From the NCBI GenBank assembly GCA_944388575.1, contig CALXJF010000011.1, forward strand, positions 1 through 40,181: a stretch of 40,181 nt of DNA, written 5' to 3'. Source of the stretch: an uncultured Clostridia bacterium (GTDB lineage: Bacteria > Bacillota > Clostridia > TANB77 > CAG-465). The stretch's first letter is position 1; the number at the start of each line of letters is the position of its first letter. Both the position numbers and the translations under genes were made by a program. This document shows positions 16,011 through 24,444 of this stretch, in pieces. The notes under the pieces were generated by a model, which made no database searches, was not told the origin of the DNA, and saw only the letters and a list, made by a program, of their open reading frames with translations.

Positions 16011-17957
16011 ATGGGAATAATGGAAGATTTTTTTGCCAAAAGGAAGCTGAAAAAATTAGAAAAATATAAAAATAAGTATATAGATGAAATAAAGAAGAAT
16101 TATACAAACATATGTCAAGGTGAAATGGATTTCCCAGATATACAAAAACTTCAAGAATATATAAAAAGAAATAATATACCTTTAATTGATAGTAGCAGTT
16201 ATGGTGATAAATTTGATGCCTTGTCTAGTATATTCTCGAATAATAATTTTATGCAGGATACTATACAAAGAAAAAGAAAAGATGATATTAATAATTTAAT
16301 AGAAAATATTTCTCAAATGGACATTAATTATAATGTCATCAACTCAGTTGAGTTAGAAAAACTAGTTTTGCAAGTAGAAAGATATTATAAAGTATATGTC
16401 GCTGAACAATCAGTAGATGAGTCTAAAAAGAAATTTATAGACTCCTTAAACGGAAATGATCAGTCTAGTAAATTAGTTAATTTATTTTCAAAAATTTATG
16501 ATGCAGATATTGACATTCATACAGATTTTACAACTAGAATAGTCAGAGATTATTCGCAAGTTGTATCTGAAAGTATATTAAATAATCAAAGTATTTTTAA
16601 AAAATATGATGAGTATTTATTAGGGTTAGAAACGATTAAAGCTATTACTAATAATAATGAAACGGTTATAACTAATTTTAATAATATGTTGAGAAGTTCA
16701 GAACATATTGAAGTTAGTGAATTTTTTACTAAAATTCACTCAATATCTAAATTAAGAGAATATGGTATTGAAGATGAAAATATCTCTTTTATTGATGTAA
16801 ATAGAGCTGCTGATGTTAGTAAAGCTGAGCAAGAGCGTTTTAGACTAATTAAAGAAAAACAAAATCAATATTTAGATGAAAAAGACTTTGCATTAATAAG
16901 GTCTACAGAGTATTTCCCATATAATAGAGAGTTTGATACAGTAGATGAAAAAAATGGAAGAGGAGATATAAGTAATTTCTTAACACAAGCTTTATATGAT
17001 AGAGAAATGAAAAGTATATATGGTGAAAATTGGTTGGAGATATATTCTAGAAATGAAACAATAGCATATTTTAATAACAATACAGAAGGAATTACAGATA
17101 AAGAAATAGAAGAGGCTCAAAAATTTATGGAGAGTTCAAAAAAAATAATGAATAAATTTGAATTGCCAGGAGTTTTTTGTAGAAGTACAAAGCATTTTAC
17201 TTTAAATGGACTTGTTTCATCACATATGTATGGAAATTTTGAGGGTAATCCATATATTTTTATTGAACCTTTAGAGGAACATATTGGGGACACAAATTTA
17301 GTCAACTTAGCTGCTCAAGACACTTTTTTTGAATTAGATAGGGGAGATAAAAAATTAATTTTATCTGATAAATGTAAGCTACTAATGCCAGTTCATGCTT
17401 ATAAAGAGGTGATAAAAGATCCTGACCTTAGAAAGCAGATAGAGAGTTATGATTTAACATTGTTTGAAGGAGATGAAAAAAAAGCTGTAGAAATGAAACT
17501 TACAGAACTTGGATATGTTAGTCAAGATATTGGAATGCATTCATATGTGACTAATAAAGGCTTGGATGAGGAAAGAGATTTTACACAAAAGATGCTTACC
17601 TCAATTAAAAATATTGCTAAAATAAATGATATAAACATTGGAGTTCATTATCAAAGTGAATATCAACAAAAAGATAATCAGAAAACAGAATATTTAAATG
17701 AACAAATAAATGAAGATTTTAATAGCAAATTTTCTACACAATTTAATATTGACAAAAGTCAGTTAGAAAAACTTTCTAGAGAGGAGATTGATAGATTAAT
17801 TGATAGTATTGGTGAAGATGATGTGAAGGTCTTTTTACAAGATTATAAATATACAAAGGAAAAAGAATTAAATGAAGTATATAGTGAATATGAAGAAAAT
17901 AGAAAAGGAATTAAAGATCATAAGTCAAATGTAGGTGGTGATATGACTATTGAGTAA
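16011..17957 (+). CDS. unknown 648-residue protein between dnaD and dnaC
   Basis: I do not recognise this protein. It has no signal peptide or membrane segment, a basic N-terminal helix (FFAKRKLKKLEKYKNKYIDE), long helical and charged stretches, a more globular middle (about residues 370-500, with ELPGVFCRSTKHFTLNGLVS and PYIFIEPLEEHIGD), and a charged coiled tail. The middle segment FCRSTKHFTLNGLVSSHMYG resembles an enzymatic or autoprocessing domain only loosely. It lies 23 nt after dnaD and its end overlaps the start of dnaC by 8 nt, so it is expressed with the primosome genes. The usual dnaD-dnaC arrangement has no gene here. ATG 16011 is used; ATG 16020 is also possible. Confidence 0.75.
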   Translation: MGIMEDFFAKRKLKKLEKYKNKYIDEIKKNYTNICQGEMDFPDIQKLQEYIKRNNIPLIDSSSYGDKFDALSSIFSNNNFMQDTIQRKRKDDINNLIENISQMDINYNVINSVELEKLVLQVERYYKVYVAEQSVDESKKKFIDSLNGNDQSSKLVNLFSKIYDADIDIHTDFTTRIVRDYSQVVSESILNNQSIFKKYDEYLLGLETIKAITNNNETVITNFNNMLRSSEHIEVSEFFTKIHSISKLREYGIEDENISFIDVNRAADVSKAEQERFRLIKEKQNQYLDEKDFALIRSTEYFPYNREFDTVDEKNGRGDISNFLTQALYDREMKSIYGENWLEIYSRNETIAYFNNNTEGITDKEIEEAQKFMESSKKIMNKFELPGVFCRSTKHFTLNGLVSSHMYGNFEGNPYIFIEPLEEHIGDTNLVNLAAQDTFFELDRGDKKLILSDKCKLLMPVHAYKEVIKDPDLRKQIESYDLTLFEGDEKKAVEMKLTELGYVSQDIGMHSYVTNKGLDEERDFTQKMLTSIKNIAKINDINIGVHYQSEYQQKDNQKTEYLNEQINEDFNSKFSTQFNIDKSQLEKLSREEIDRLIDSIGEDDVKVFLQDYKYTKEKELNEVYSEYEENRKGIKDHKSNVGGDMTIE

Positions 17958-18963
17958 TGATGTATATAGGAAAATAAAAAGAGAATATGAAATCAAGAGA
18001 CAAAACGAAATAGAAAAAGCTAAATTAAAAATACAACAAGTATATTCAAAAAATCCAAGACTTGAGGAGATAGAAAAAGAGATTAATATGCTTGCACTAA
18101 AAATAACAAGAAATATTTTGAATTCAGACGAAATAACAAGGCAAGTAGAAGAAGAAAATATGAAGAATAAAATAGAAAAGTTAGAAAAAAAATATGATAT
18201 TGAATTAAGTAAAATTGGACTAAGTAGAGAAGATTTGAATCCAAAATATGAATGTAGTTTATGTAATGATACAGGAGTAGTAAAAAATGGTGATATTATA
18301 GAAACTTGTAAATGTTTTAAGCAAGCATTACTTAATGAAAGTTATAAACAATCTAATATAAATAAACTTGATGAAGAAAATTTTGATACTTTTGATATTG
18401 GTTTTTATTCAAGTAAAAAAGATAAGGAAAAGTATGGAATAGATAAGTCACCTCTTGAAAATATTGAATGTATAAAAAATATAGCAATGAATTTTGTAAA
18501 TAATATTGATTTACCAGAGCAAAAGAATTTATTATTTGTTGGAAATACAGGACTTGGAAAAACATTCTTGGCTAATTGTATTGCCAAAAAAGTACTAGAA
18601 ATGGGAAAAACTGTCGTTTATCAGACAGCACCTGTTCTAATGGATAAGGTTATTGAGTATAAATTTTCATATGATAAAGACATATATGAGAAGGAACAAT
18701 ATAATAAAATTTTTTATGTAGATTTGTTAATAATAGATGATCTTGGTACTGAAACTATGAGTAATAATAAATTTACAGAATTATTTAATATTATAAATAC
18801 TAGATTATTAAATAATAAAAAGATATTAATTTCAACTAATTTAACTTTAAACGAGTTATATCAGCAATATGATGAAAGAGTAATGTCAAGACTTATTGGA
18901 AATTTTACTATTTGTAAATTTGTTGGTGATGATATTAGATTAAAAAAGAAAAAAATTAATTAG
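17950..18963 (+). CDS. dnaC: helicase loader DnaC/DnaI-type AAA+ ATPase
   Basis: A 337-residue protein. An N-terminal coiled coil (about 1-85), a zinc-finger CSLCNDTG...CKC (about residues 100-120), then an AAA+ core with Walker A VGNTGLGKTF near residue 197 and Walker B LLIIDDLGTE near residue 260, sensor region ILISTNLTLNEL, and arginine finger DERVMSRL. It loads the replicative helicase. It starts at TTG 17950, overlapping the upstream gene; no in-frame ATG gives a full N-terminus. The hydrogenase gene starts 11 nt after its stop, so replication and hydrogenase genes may be co-transcribed. Confidence 0.92.
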   Translation: MSNDVYRKIKREYEIKRQNEIEKAKLKIQQVYSKNPRLEEIEKEINMLALKITRNILNSDEITRQVEEENMKNKIEKLEKKYDIELSKIGLSREDLNPKYECSLCNDTGVVKNGDIIETCKCFKQALLNESYKQSNINKLDEENFDTFDIGFYSSKKDKEKYGIDKSPLENIECIKNIAMNFVNNIDLPEQKNLLFVGNTGLGKTFLANCIAKKVLEMGKTVVYQTAPVLMDKVIEYKFSYDKDIYEKEQYNKIFYVDLLIIDDLGTETMSNNKFTELFNIINTRLLNNKKILISTNLTLNELYQQYDERVMSRLIGNFTICKFVGDDIRLKKKKIN

Positions 18964-18973
18964 GAGGTAATTT

Positions 18974-19462
18974 ATGAAACATTGTGAAGGATGTGAGGGT
19001 TGTAAGATAGATAAAAAACTTGAGGATATTAAAGATAAATATAAAGATGTTAAGGGTGGTATAATAGGGGCTTTACACGAGGTTCAAGATACATATGGAT
19101 ATATATCAACTACGGCTCAAAAGTATCTATCTAAAGAATTAAATGTACCAATGTCAGAAATATATGGCATTATAACTTTTTATTCAAGATTTTCACTTAC
19201 TCCGAAGGGAAAGTATAATATTCAAGTGTGTATGGGAACTGCGTGTTATGTAAAAGGCTCAGAAAAAGTACTGAATAGATTTAAGGAAAAACTTGGAATA
19301 GATGAAGGTCAAACAACTGAAGATGGTAAATTTTCTTTAGAAGCTGTTAGATGTATTGGAGCATGTGGATTGGCTCCAGCTATTGTAATAAATAAAGAAG
19401 TTTATGGTAAGATGGATGTAAAAAAAGTTGATGAGCTAATAGAAGAATATACAAAAAAATAG
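18974..19462 (+). CDS. hydC: NuoE-like [2Fe-2S] subunit of bifurcating hydrogenase
   Basis: A 162-residue thioredoxin-fold protein of the NuoE/HydC/HndA family. The four cluster ligands are in CMGTACY (two Cys) and RCIGACGLAP (two Cys). The N-terminus carries three extra cysteines (CEGCEGC) not typical of NuoE; these might bind metal or be disordered. It passes electrons between NADH/FMN in the HydB-like subunit and the hydrogenase. Upstream of the HydB-like gene with a 10-nt gap; AGGAGG at 18962-18967. Confidence 0.9.
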   Translation: MKHCEGCEGCKIDKKLEDIKDKYKDVKGGIIGALHEVQDTYGYISTTAQKYLSKELNVPMSEIYGIITFYSRFSLTPKGKYNIQVCMGTACYVKGSEKVLNRFKEKLGIDEGQTTEDGKFSLEAVRCIGACGLAPAIVINKEVYGKMDVKKVDELIEEYTKK

Positions 19463-19472
19463 GGGGTGGAAT

Positions 19473-21293
19473 ATGGATATTAAAGAGTTAAATAAAGTTA
19501 AAGAAAAAAATCTTAAATTACTTGCTAATAAAAGAATTATGGTATGTTCTGGAACTGGGTGCACATCTTCTAAAAGTGATGTATTACTTGCTAATTTAAA
19601 AAAAGCAATAAAAATTTCAGGAGTTAAAAATTTATCAGTTGAAAAAACGGGATGTTTTGGATTTTGTGCTAAAGGTCCGATAGTTGTAATAGATCCAGAT
19701 GAGATATTTTATGAGATGGTAAAACCAGAGGATGCACTTGATATTGTTAATTCTATAATAGAGGGTAAGATTATTGATAGATTACTTGCAGAAGAAAAAG
19801 AACAATTAGTAAAAAAATGGCATGAATTAAATTTTTATAACAAACAAGAAAGGATTGCATTAAAAAATTGTGGAAAGATAAATCCAGAAAAAATAGAAGA
19901 GTATATTGCTCTTGATGGGTATCAGGCTTTGTATAAAGCTTTGAATATGTCAAGAGATGAGGTTATAAATGAGATAAATTTATCTGGGCTTAGAGGAAGA
20001 GGTGGAGCTGGTTTTCCTACTGGTAGGAAGTGGCAATTTACTAAAGAGGCTGAGTCGGATATAAAATATGTATGTTGTAATGCTGATGAGGGAGATCCTG
20101 GAGCATTTATGGATAGAAGTATATTAGAGGGTGACCCACATTCAGTCATTGAAGCAATGACTATTGCAGCCTATGCAGTTGGAGCAAAGCAGGGATATAT
20201 ATATGTTAGAGCAGAATATCCTATAGCTGTTGAGAGATTAACAATAGCTATAAATCAAGCTAAAGAAAAAGGATTACTTGGTAAAAATATATTTGGAAAG
20301 GGTCTAGATTTTCAGTTAGAGTTAAGATTAGGTGCTGGTGCTTTTGTTTGTGGAGAAGAGACGGCATTAATGAATTCAATCGAAGGAAAAAGAGGTGAAC
20401 CAAGACCAAGGCCACCATTTCCAGCAGTAAAAGGATTATTTGAAAAACCAACACTATTAAATAATGTGGAAACTTATGCTAATATTCCTAAAATCATATT
20501 AAATGGTGGTAATTGGTATAGTAAAATCGGAACAGAGCATTCAAAAGGGACTAAGGTTTTTGCTCTTGGTGGAAATATAAATAATGTTGGGCTTGTAGAA
20601 GTTCCAATGGGAACTACGTTAAGAGAAATCGTGTATGATATTGGTGGTGGAATACCTGGTGGTAAGAGATTTAAAGCTGCTCAAACTGGTGGACCTAGTG
20701 GAGGATGTATTCCAGCAGAACATTTAGATACACCAATTGATTATGAGTCTTTAAATAAAATTGGTTCAATGATGGGCTCAGGTGGACTTATAATCATGGA
20801 TGAAAGTAAATGTATGGTTAATTTGGCTAAATTCTTCTTAGAGTTTACTGTTGATGAGTCTTGTGGTAAATGTCCACCATGTAGAATCGGAACTAAAAGG
20901 ATGCTTGAAATTCTTACAAGAATTACAGAAGGTAAAGGAAAAGAAGGGGATATAGAAAAATTAGAGCATTTGGCAGAGAATATAAAAAAGGCATCTCTTT
21001 GTGGATTGGGTCAAACTGCGCCAAATCCTGTTTTAAGTACTTTAAAATATTATAGAGATGAATATGAGGCTCATATTAAAGAAAAGAGATGTCCAGCTGG
21101 AGAGTGTAAAGCTTTAACACAGGTACATATTGATCCAGAAAAATGTAAACAATGTGGAATATGTGCAAAAAATTGTCCTGTGGGAGCAATAGATGGAGAG
21201 GTTAGAAAAGGTCCGTTTAAAATAAATCAAGAGAAATGTATAAAATGTGGGATATGTATTACAAAATGTCCGTTTAAAGCAATAAGTAAATAA
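19473..21293 (+). CDS. hydB: NuoF-like NADH/FMN subunit of bifurcating hydrogenase
   Basis: A 606-residue HydB/NuoF-type flavoprotein. Domains in order: N-terminal thioredoxin-like [2Fe-2S] domain (CSGTGC, then CFGFCAKGP), NADH/FMN-binding core with GLRGRGGAGFPTG and GAGAFVCGEETAL, a [4Fe-4S] motif SCGKCPPCRIG, and a C-terminal two-cluster ferredoxin domain (CKQCGICAKNCP and CIKCGICITKCP). This set is typical of HydB/HndC of trimeric electron-bifurcating [FeFe] hydrogenases, which couple NADH and reduced ferredoxin oxidation to H2 formation. hydA follows after a 258-nt gap that carries an oppositely oriented small frame. Confidence 0.94.
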   Translation: MDIKELNKVKEKNLKLLANKRIMVCSGTGCTSSKSDVLLANLKKAIKISGVKNLSVEKTGCFGFCAKGPIVVIDPDEIFYEMVKPEDALDIVNSIIEGKIIDRLLAEEKEQLVKKWHELNFYNKQERIALKNCGKINPEKIEEYIALDGYQALYKALNMSRDEVINEINLSGLRGRGGAGFPTGRKWQFTKEAESDIKYVCCNADEGDPGAFMDRSILEGDPHSVIEAMTIAAYAVGAKQGYIYVRAEYPIAVERLTIAINQAKEKGLLGKNIFGKGLDFQLELRLGAGAFVCGEETALMNSIEGKRGEPRPRPPFPAVKGLFEKPTLLNNVETYANIPKIILNGGNWYSKIGTEHSKGTKVFALGGNINNVGLVEVPMGTTLREIVYDIGGGIPGGKRFKAAQTGGPSGGCIPAEHLDTPIDYESLNKIGSMMGSGGLIIMDESKCMVNLAKFFLEFTVDESCGKCPPCRIGTKRMLEILTRITEGKGKEGDIEKLEHLAENIKKASLCGLGQTAPNPVLSTLKYYRDEYEAHIKEKRCPAGECKALTQVHIDPEKCKQCGICAKNCPVGAIDGEVRKGPFKINQEKCIKCGICITKCPFKAISK

Positions 21294-21305
21294 TAAATCC
21301 CCCAA

Positions 21306-21440
21306 TTACGGGGGACGAGTTAGATGTAATATACCAACAGACCGATCAAGTATATCATTATCACCTTTTAAGCAAGAATATTTTGATTTATGAGACGGAT
21401 TAGTAAAAGGATGTGTGAAAACGTTGATAGACTTATACAT
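21306..21440 (-). CDS. possible 44-residue small protein antisense between hydB and hydA
   Basis: A minus-strand frame from ATG 21440 to TAA 21306 encodes 44 residues (MYKSINVFTHPFTNPSHKSK, then a tail ending LTRPP). It has an excellent ribosome site (AAAGGAGGG, about 5 nt before the ATG), a promoter (TTGATT 21517-21512, 16-nt spacer, TATAAT 21495-21490) and a GC-rich hairpin at its end (TCCCCC/GGGGGA at 21299-21315) followed by T-rich sequence. No family is recognised. Composition (CCC, CGT, CCG codons) differs from the neighbours. It contains one in-frame CGG followed by T. It might instead be a small RNA. Confidence 0.45.
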   Translation of the reverse strand: MYKSINVFTHPFTNPSHKSKYSCLKGDNDILDRSVGILHLTRPP

Positions 21441-21489
21441 AGTATTCCCTCCTTTAATTTTAAAAAAGTTCTAATTAATTTATATTTTA

Positions 21490-21517
21490 ATTATAACATA
21501 TAAAAAATAAAAATCAA
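21490..21517 (-). promoter_or_regulatory. promoter of the small antisense frame
   Basis: Minus-strand TTGATT and TATAAT separated by 16 nt. It faces away from hydA, whose own promoter must lie in the same AT-rich stretch but is not clear. Confidence 0.5.
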
Positions 21518-21551
21518 TAAAAAAGTTATATTTTTATTAAGGAGTAATTTT

Positions 21552-23315
21552 ATGAGTAAAAAAGAAATGGTAACACTTACTATTGATGGTAAAGAAGTTA
21601 CAGTAAAAAAAGGTACAACTATTTTAGAAGCAGCAAGGGAAATTGATATAGATATTCCTACTTTATGTTTTTTAAAGGAAATAAATGAAGTGGGAAACTG
21701 CAGGATGTGCTTAGTTGAAATTGAAGGGGTAAAAGGTTTTAAAGCTTCTTGTGTGTATCCTGCAGAAGATGGACTTGTAGTAAGAACTAACACAAAGGAA
21801 TTAATAGATACAAAAAGAACAATACTTGAATTGCTGCTTTCAAGTCATGAAAAGAAATGCTTAACTTGTGTAAGAAGTACTAATTGTAGATTGCAAGACC
21901 TTTGCAGAAGATTTGAAATACCAGATTTAGAATATGAAGGAGAAATGCCAGAAGCTGATTTAGATGATTCATCAAATTGTATTGTTAGAAATACTGCTAA
22001 ATGTATCCTTTGTAGAAGATGTGTTAATATTTGTAAAAAGGTCCAAGGAGTATCTGCTATTAATAATCTTAATAGAGGATTTCATTCTAAAGTTGGAGTA
22101 GCTTTAAATATGGGAATGAGACAATCTACTTGTGTTGGTTGTGGTCAGTGTATTATTCATTGTCCTGTGGGAGCTTTAACAGAAAAAAGTAATGTTGGAA
22201 GTTTAAGAGAGGCTTTAGCAGATCCAAGTAAGCATGTGGTTATTCAAACTGCTCCAGCAGTAAGAGCTACTATTGGAGAAGAGTTTGGTATGCCGATTGG
22301 AAGTTTAGTACAAGGTAAAATGGTAGCTGCATTAAGAAGACTGGGATTTGATAAAGTATTTGATACTGATCTTGGGGCAGATATAACAATAATGGAAGAG
22401 GCAACTGAATTTATTTCTAGACTTAATGAAGGAAGAGATTTGCCAATGATTACTTCATGTAGTAGTGGTTGGATAACATTCGCAGAAAAATTTTATCCGG
22501 AATGTTTAAATCATTTATCTACAACTAAATCGCCTATGGAAATTTTAGGTACTTTAATAAAGACTTATTATGCAAGAAAGCAAGGAATTGATCCAAAGGA
22601 TATCTATTCTGTTGCACTTATGCCTTGCTCGGCTAAAAAGGCTGAAATTATACGTGATGAACTAAAGCTTGAAGACGGAATTCAAGCAGTAGACAATGTA
22701 ATAACTACAAGAGAAATGGCTAGAATGTTAAAAGAAGCAAATATTGATTTGGCTGCTTTAGATGAAGAAGAATATGATGCACCTCTTTCAGTGGCCACAG
22801 GTGCAGGTCATATATTTGGAACAACAGGCGGTGTAATGGAGGCGGCACTTAGAAGTGTTTCATATATTTTAGATAAAACTGAGATAGAAAATGTTGAGTT
22901 TAAAAATTTAAGAGGAACTAAAGGGATAAAGCAAGCAGAAATCAATATAGCAGGTAAAAAACATAAAATTGCTATATCCCAAGGTTTAGCTAATGCTTCT
23001 AAGTTGTTAGATCAAATAAAAGCTGGTACATCTGAGTATAGTTTTATTGAAATAATGACTTGTCCAGGAGGTTGTGTTAATGGTGGTGGTCAACCAATTG
23101 TTGATGAATATAAGGCAAGTAAAATAGATGTTATAGGATTAAGAGCAAAAGCTTTGTATAGTGCAGACAAAAAATCTAAATATAGAAGATCATATCAAAA
23201 TCCAGCAGTTAAAGATCTATATAATGATTTCCTTGATAGCCCTAATTCTAAAAAAGCACATAAATTATTACATACACATTACAATAAACAAGAAGTTTAT
23301 GTAGAAGGTAAATAA
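21552..23315 (+). CDS. hydA: [FeFe] hydrogenase catalytic subunit
   Basis: A 587-residue HydA. N-terminal plant-type [2Fe-2S] domain (CFLKEINEVGNCRMC then C), a His-Cys-ligated cluster region (HEKKCLTCVRSTNC), two [4Fe-4S] clusters (CILCRRCVNIC, CVGCGQCIIHCP), then the H-cluster domain with L1 TSCSSGW, L2 MPCSAKKAE and L3 MTCPGGCVNGGGQP. A small C-terminal HydA subunit-like helix ends the protein (YRRSYQNPAVKDLYNDFL). L1 reads TSCSSGW where the best-studied enzymes have TSCCPGW, so the Cys next to the cluster used for proton transfer is Ser. It forms the H2-evolving subunit with HydB and HydC upstream. AAGGAG ribosome site at 21538-21543. Confidence 0.95.
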   Translation: MSKKEMVTLTIDGKEVTVKKGTTILEAAREIDIDIPTLCFLKEINEVGNCRMCLVEIEGVKGFKASCVYPAEDGLVVRTNTKELIDTKRTILELLLSSHEKKCLTCVRSTNCRLQDLCRRFEIPDLEYEGEMPEADLDDSSNCIVRNTAKCILCRRCVNICKKVQGVSAINNLNRGFHSKVGVALNMGMRQSTCVGCGQCIIHCPVGALTEKSNVGSLREALADPSKHVVIQTAPAVRATIGEEFGMPIGSLVQGKMVAALRRLGFDKVFDTDLGADITIMEEATEFISRLNEGRDLPMITSCSSGWITFAEKFYPECLNHLSTTKSPMEILGTLIKTYYARKQGIDPKDIYSVALMPCSAKKAEIIRDELKLEDGIQAVDNVITTREMARMLKEANIDLAALDEEEYDAPLSVATGAGHIFGTTGGVMEAALRSVSYILDKTEIENVEFKNLRGTKGIKQAEINIAGKKHKIAISQGLANASKLLDQIKAGTSEYSFIEIMTCPGGCVNGGGQPIVDEYKASKIDVIGLRAKALYSADKKSKYRRSYQNPAVKDLYNDFLDSPNSKKAHKLLHTHYNKQEVYVEGK

Positions 23316-23317
23316 TA

Positions 23318-23352
23318 AGAAAAAATGCGAGTGATAGACACTTGCATTTTTT
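23318..23352. terminator. bidirectional terminator between hydA and the DnaJ-family gene
   Basis: A 12-bp inverted repeat AAAATGCGAGTG / CACTTGCATTTT (one G-U pair) with a 5-nt loop and T tracts on both sides, between convergent genes. Confidence 0.85.
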
Positions 23353-23376
23353 CTTATTATTAATCTATTTATTAAA

Positions 23377-24315
23377 CTATTTTTTCTTTTCATTTCTTTT
23401 TCTTTCATATTTTAGAAGTTGTTCGTAAAGCTTTTCTTCTCTTTCAGATATATCATGAGGTAAATCGATATGAACTTTTAAAAATAAATCTCCTCTTGTC
23501 CCATCTTCATTAACATAACCTTTTTGAGAAATTGTTACTAGTTCCGAGTCATGTAAATGTTTAGGAAGTGAAACAGTTATCTTTTCTCCTAATACTTCTA
23601 TATGGTATTTCCCACCTACAGCTGCAAGTGCTGGTGAAATCGTAATATCTTTATTTAAATCTACTCCTTTTAATTTGTAGTCAGTGTCTTCAAGTAATTT
23701 GACATGTATTATTAAATCACCATTTTTTCCACCATTTTTCCCAGGATTGCCTAAAGCAGCAAGTCTAATTTTATCACCATTTCTAATTCCTATCGGAACA
23801 TTAACAGAATAAGTCCTCATACCTGTTTTATGAGACTTAATAGCAATTTTCTTTTCTACACCTAATAAACCTTCTTGTAAAGTAACTTCAAGATGAGTGA
23901 TAATATCTTTACCTTTTTCTTGTTTTTGTCTTGGTTTCCTTTCATCTGAAGGCGCATTATTAATATCACCAAAATTTTGAGCCTCATCTTTTTTAAAGCC
24001 AAGTATGGTTGTTAATAGGTCATTTATTACATTGACTCCTGATTTTAATTCATATTTTACATTTGATAAGCTTGATTGAGAATCTACAATACCATATCCA
24101 AACTTACTTGTTTGTCTATCGTATTTTCTTCTTCTTTCTTCATTTGTCAGTATATCGTAAGCTTCGTTTACATCTTTAAACATAGTTTCAGATTCAGGAG
24201 TTTTATTTGTATCTGGATGATATTTCTTTGCTAATTTTCTATATGATAATCTAATCTCTTCTTTGGAACTTTTTCTATTTACACCTAATATTTCATAGTA
24301 GTTTTTATATTTCAT
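23377..24315 (-). CDS. DnaJ-family co-chaperone without zinc finger (CbpA-like)
   Basis: A 312-residue J-domain protein from ATG 24315 (MKYKNYYEILGV), chosen because GGAGC lies 6 nt upstream; an ATG at 24339 has no ribosome site. J domain at residues 1-65 with the essential HPD (KKYHPDTN), then a linker, then the two C-terminal substrate-binding beta domains (from about 140, THLEVTLQEGLLG; VPIGIRNGDKIRL). The four CxxCxGxG zinc repeats of true DnaJ are absent, so this is a CbpA/type B co-chaperone that stimulates DnaK ATPase. Monocistronic, with a promoter at 24349-24376. Confidence 0.9.
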   Translation of the reverse strand: MKYKNYYEILGVNRKSSKEEIRLSYRKLAKKYHPDTNKTPESETMFKDVNEAYDILTNEERRRKYDRQTSKFGYGIVDSQSSLSNVKYELKSGVNVINDLLTTILGFKKDEAQNFGDINNAPSDERKPRQKQEKGKDIITHLEVTLQEGLLGVEKKIAIKSHKTGMRTYSVNVPIGIRNGDKIRLAALGNPGKNGGKNGDLIIHVKLLEDTDYKLKGVDLNKDITISPALAAVGGKYHIEVLGEKITVSLPKHLHDSELVTISQKGYVNEDGTRGDLFLKVHIDLPHDISEREEKLYEQLLKYERKRNEKKK

Positions 24316-24348
24316 ATATTGCTCCTTTTTTCGTTTCATTATTTTTAC

Positions 24349-24376
24349 ATTATATCATATTTTACACTTTTTTCAA
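24349..24376 (-). promoter_or_regulatory. promoter of the DnaJ-family gene
   Basis: Minus-strand TTGAAA (24376-24371), 16-nt spacer, TATAAT (24354-24349). No CIRCE or other heat-shock dyad is visible. Confidence 0.65.
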
Positions 24377-24386
24377 GAATTTTGGC

Positions 24387-24415
24387 TTGCTTTTTTATTT
24401 TTTTTACTGTATAAT
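24387..24415 (+). promoter_or_regulatory. promoter of gyrA
   Basis: TTGCTT (24387-24392), 17-nt spacer, TATAAT (24410-24415), about 30 nt upstream of the gyrA start with a GGAGG site at 24432-24436. Confidence 0.7.
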
Positions 24416-24444
24416 GAAGGAGTGATAAAATGGAGGTATAAATA

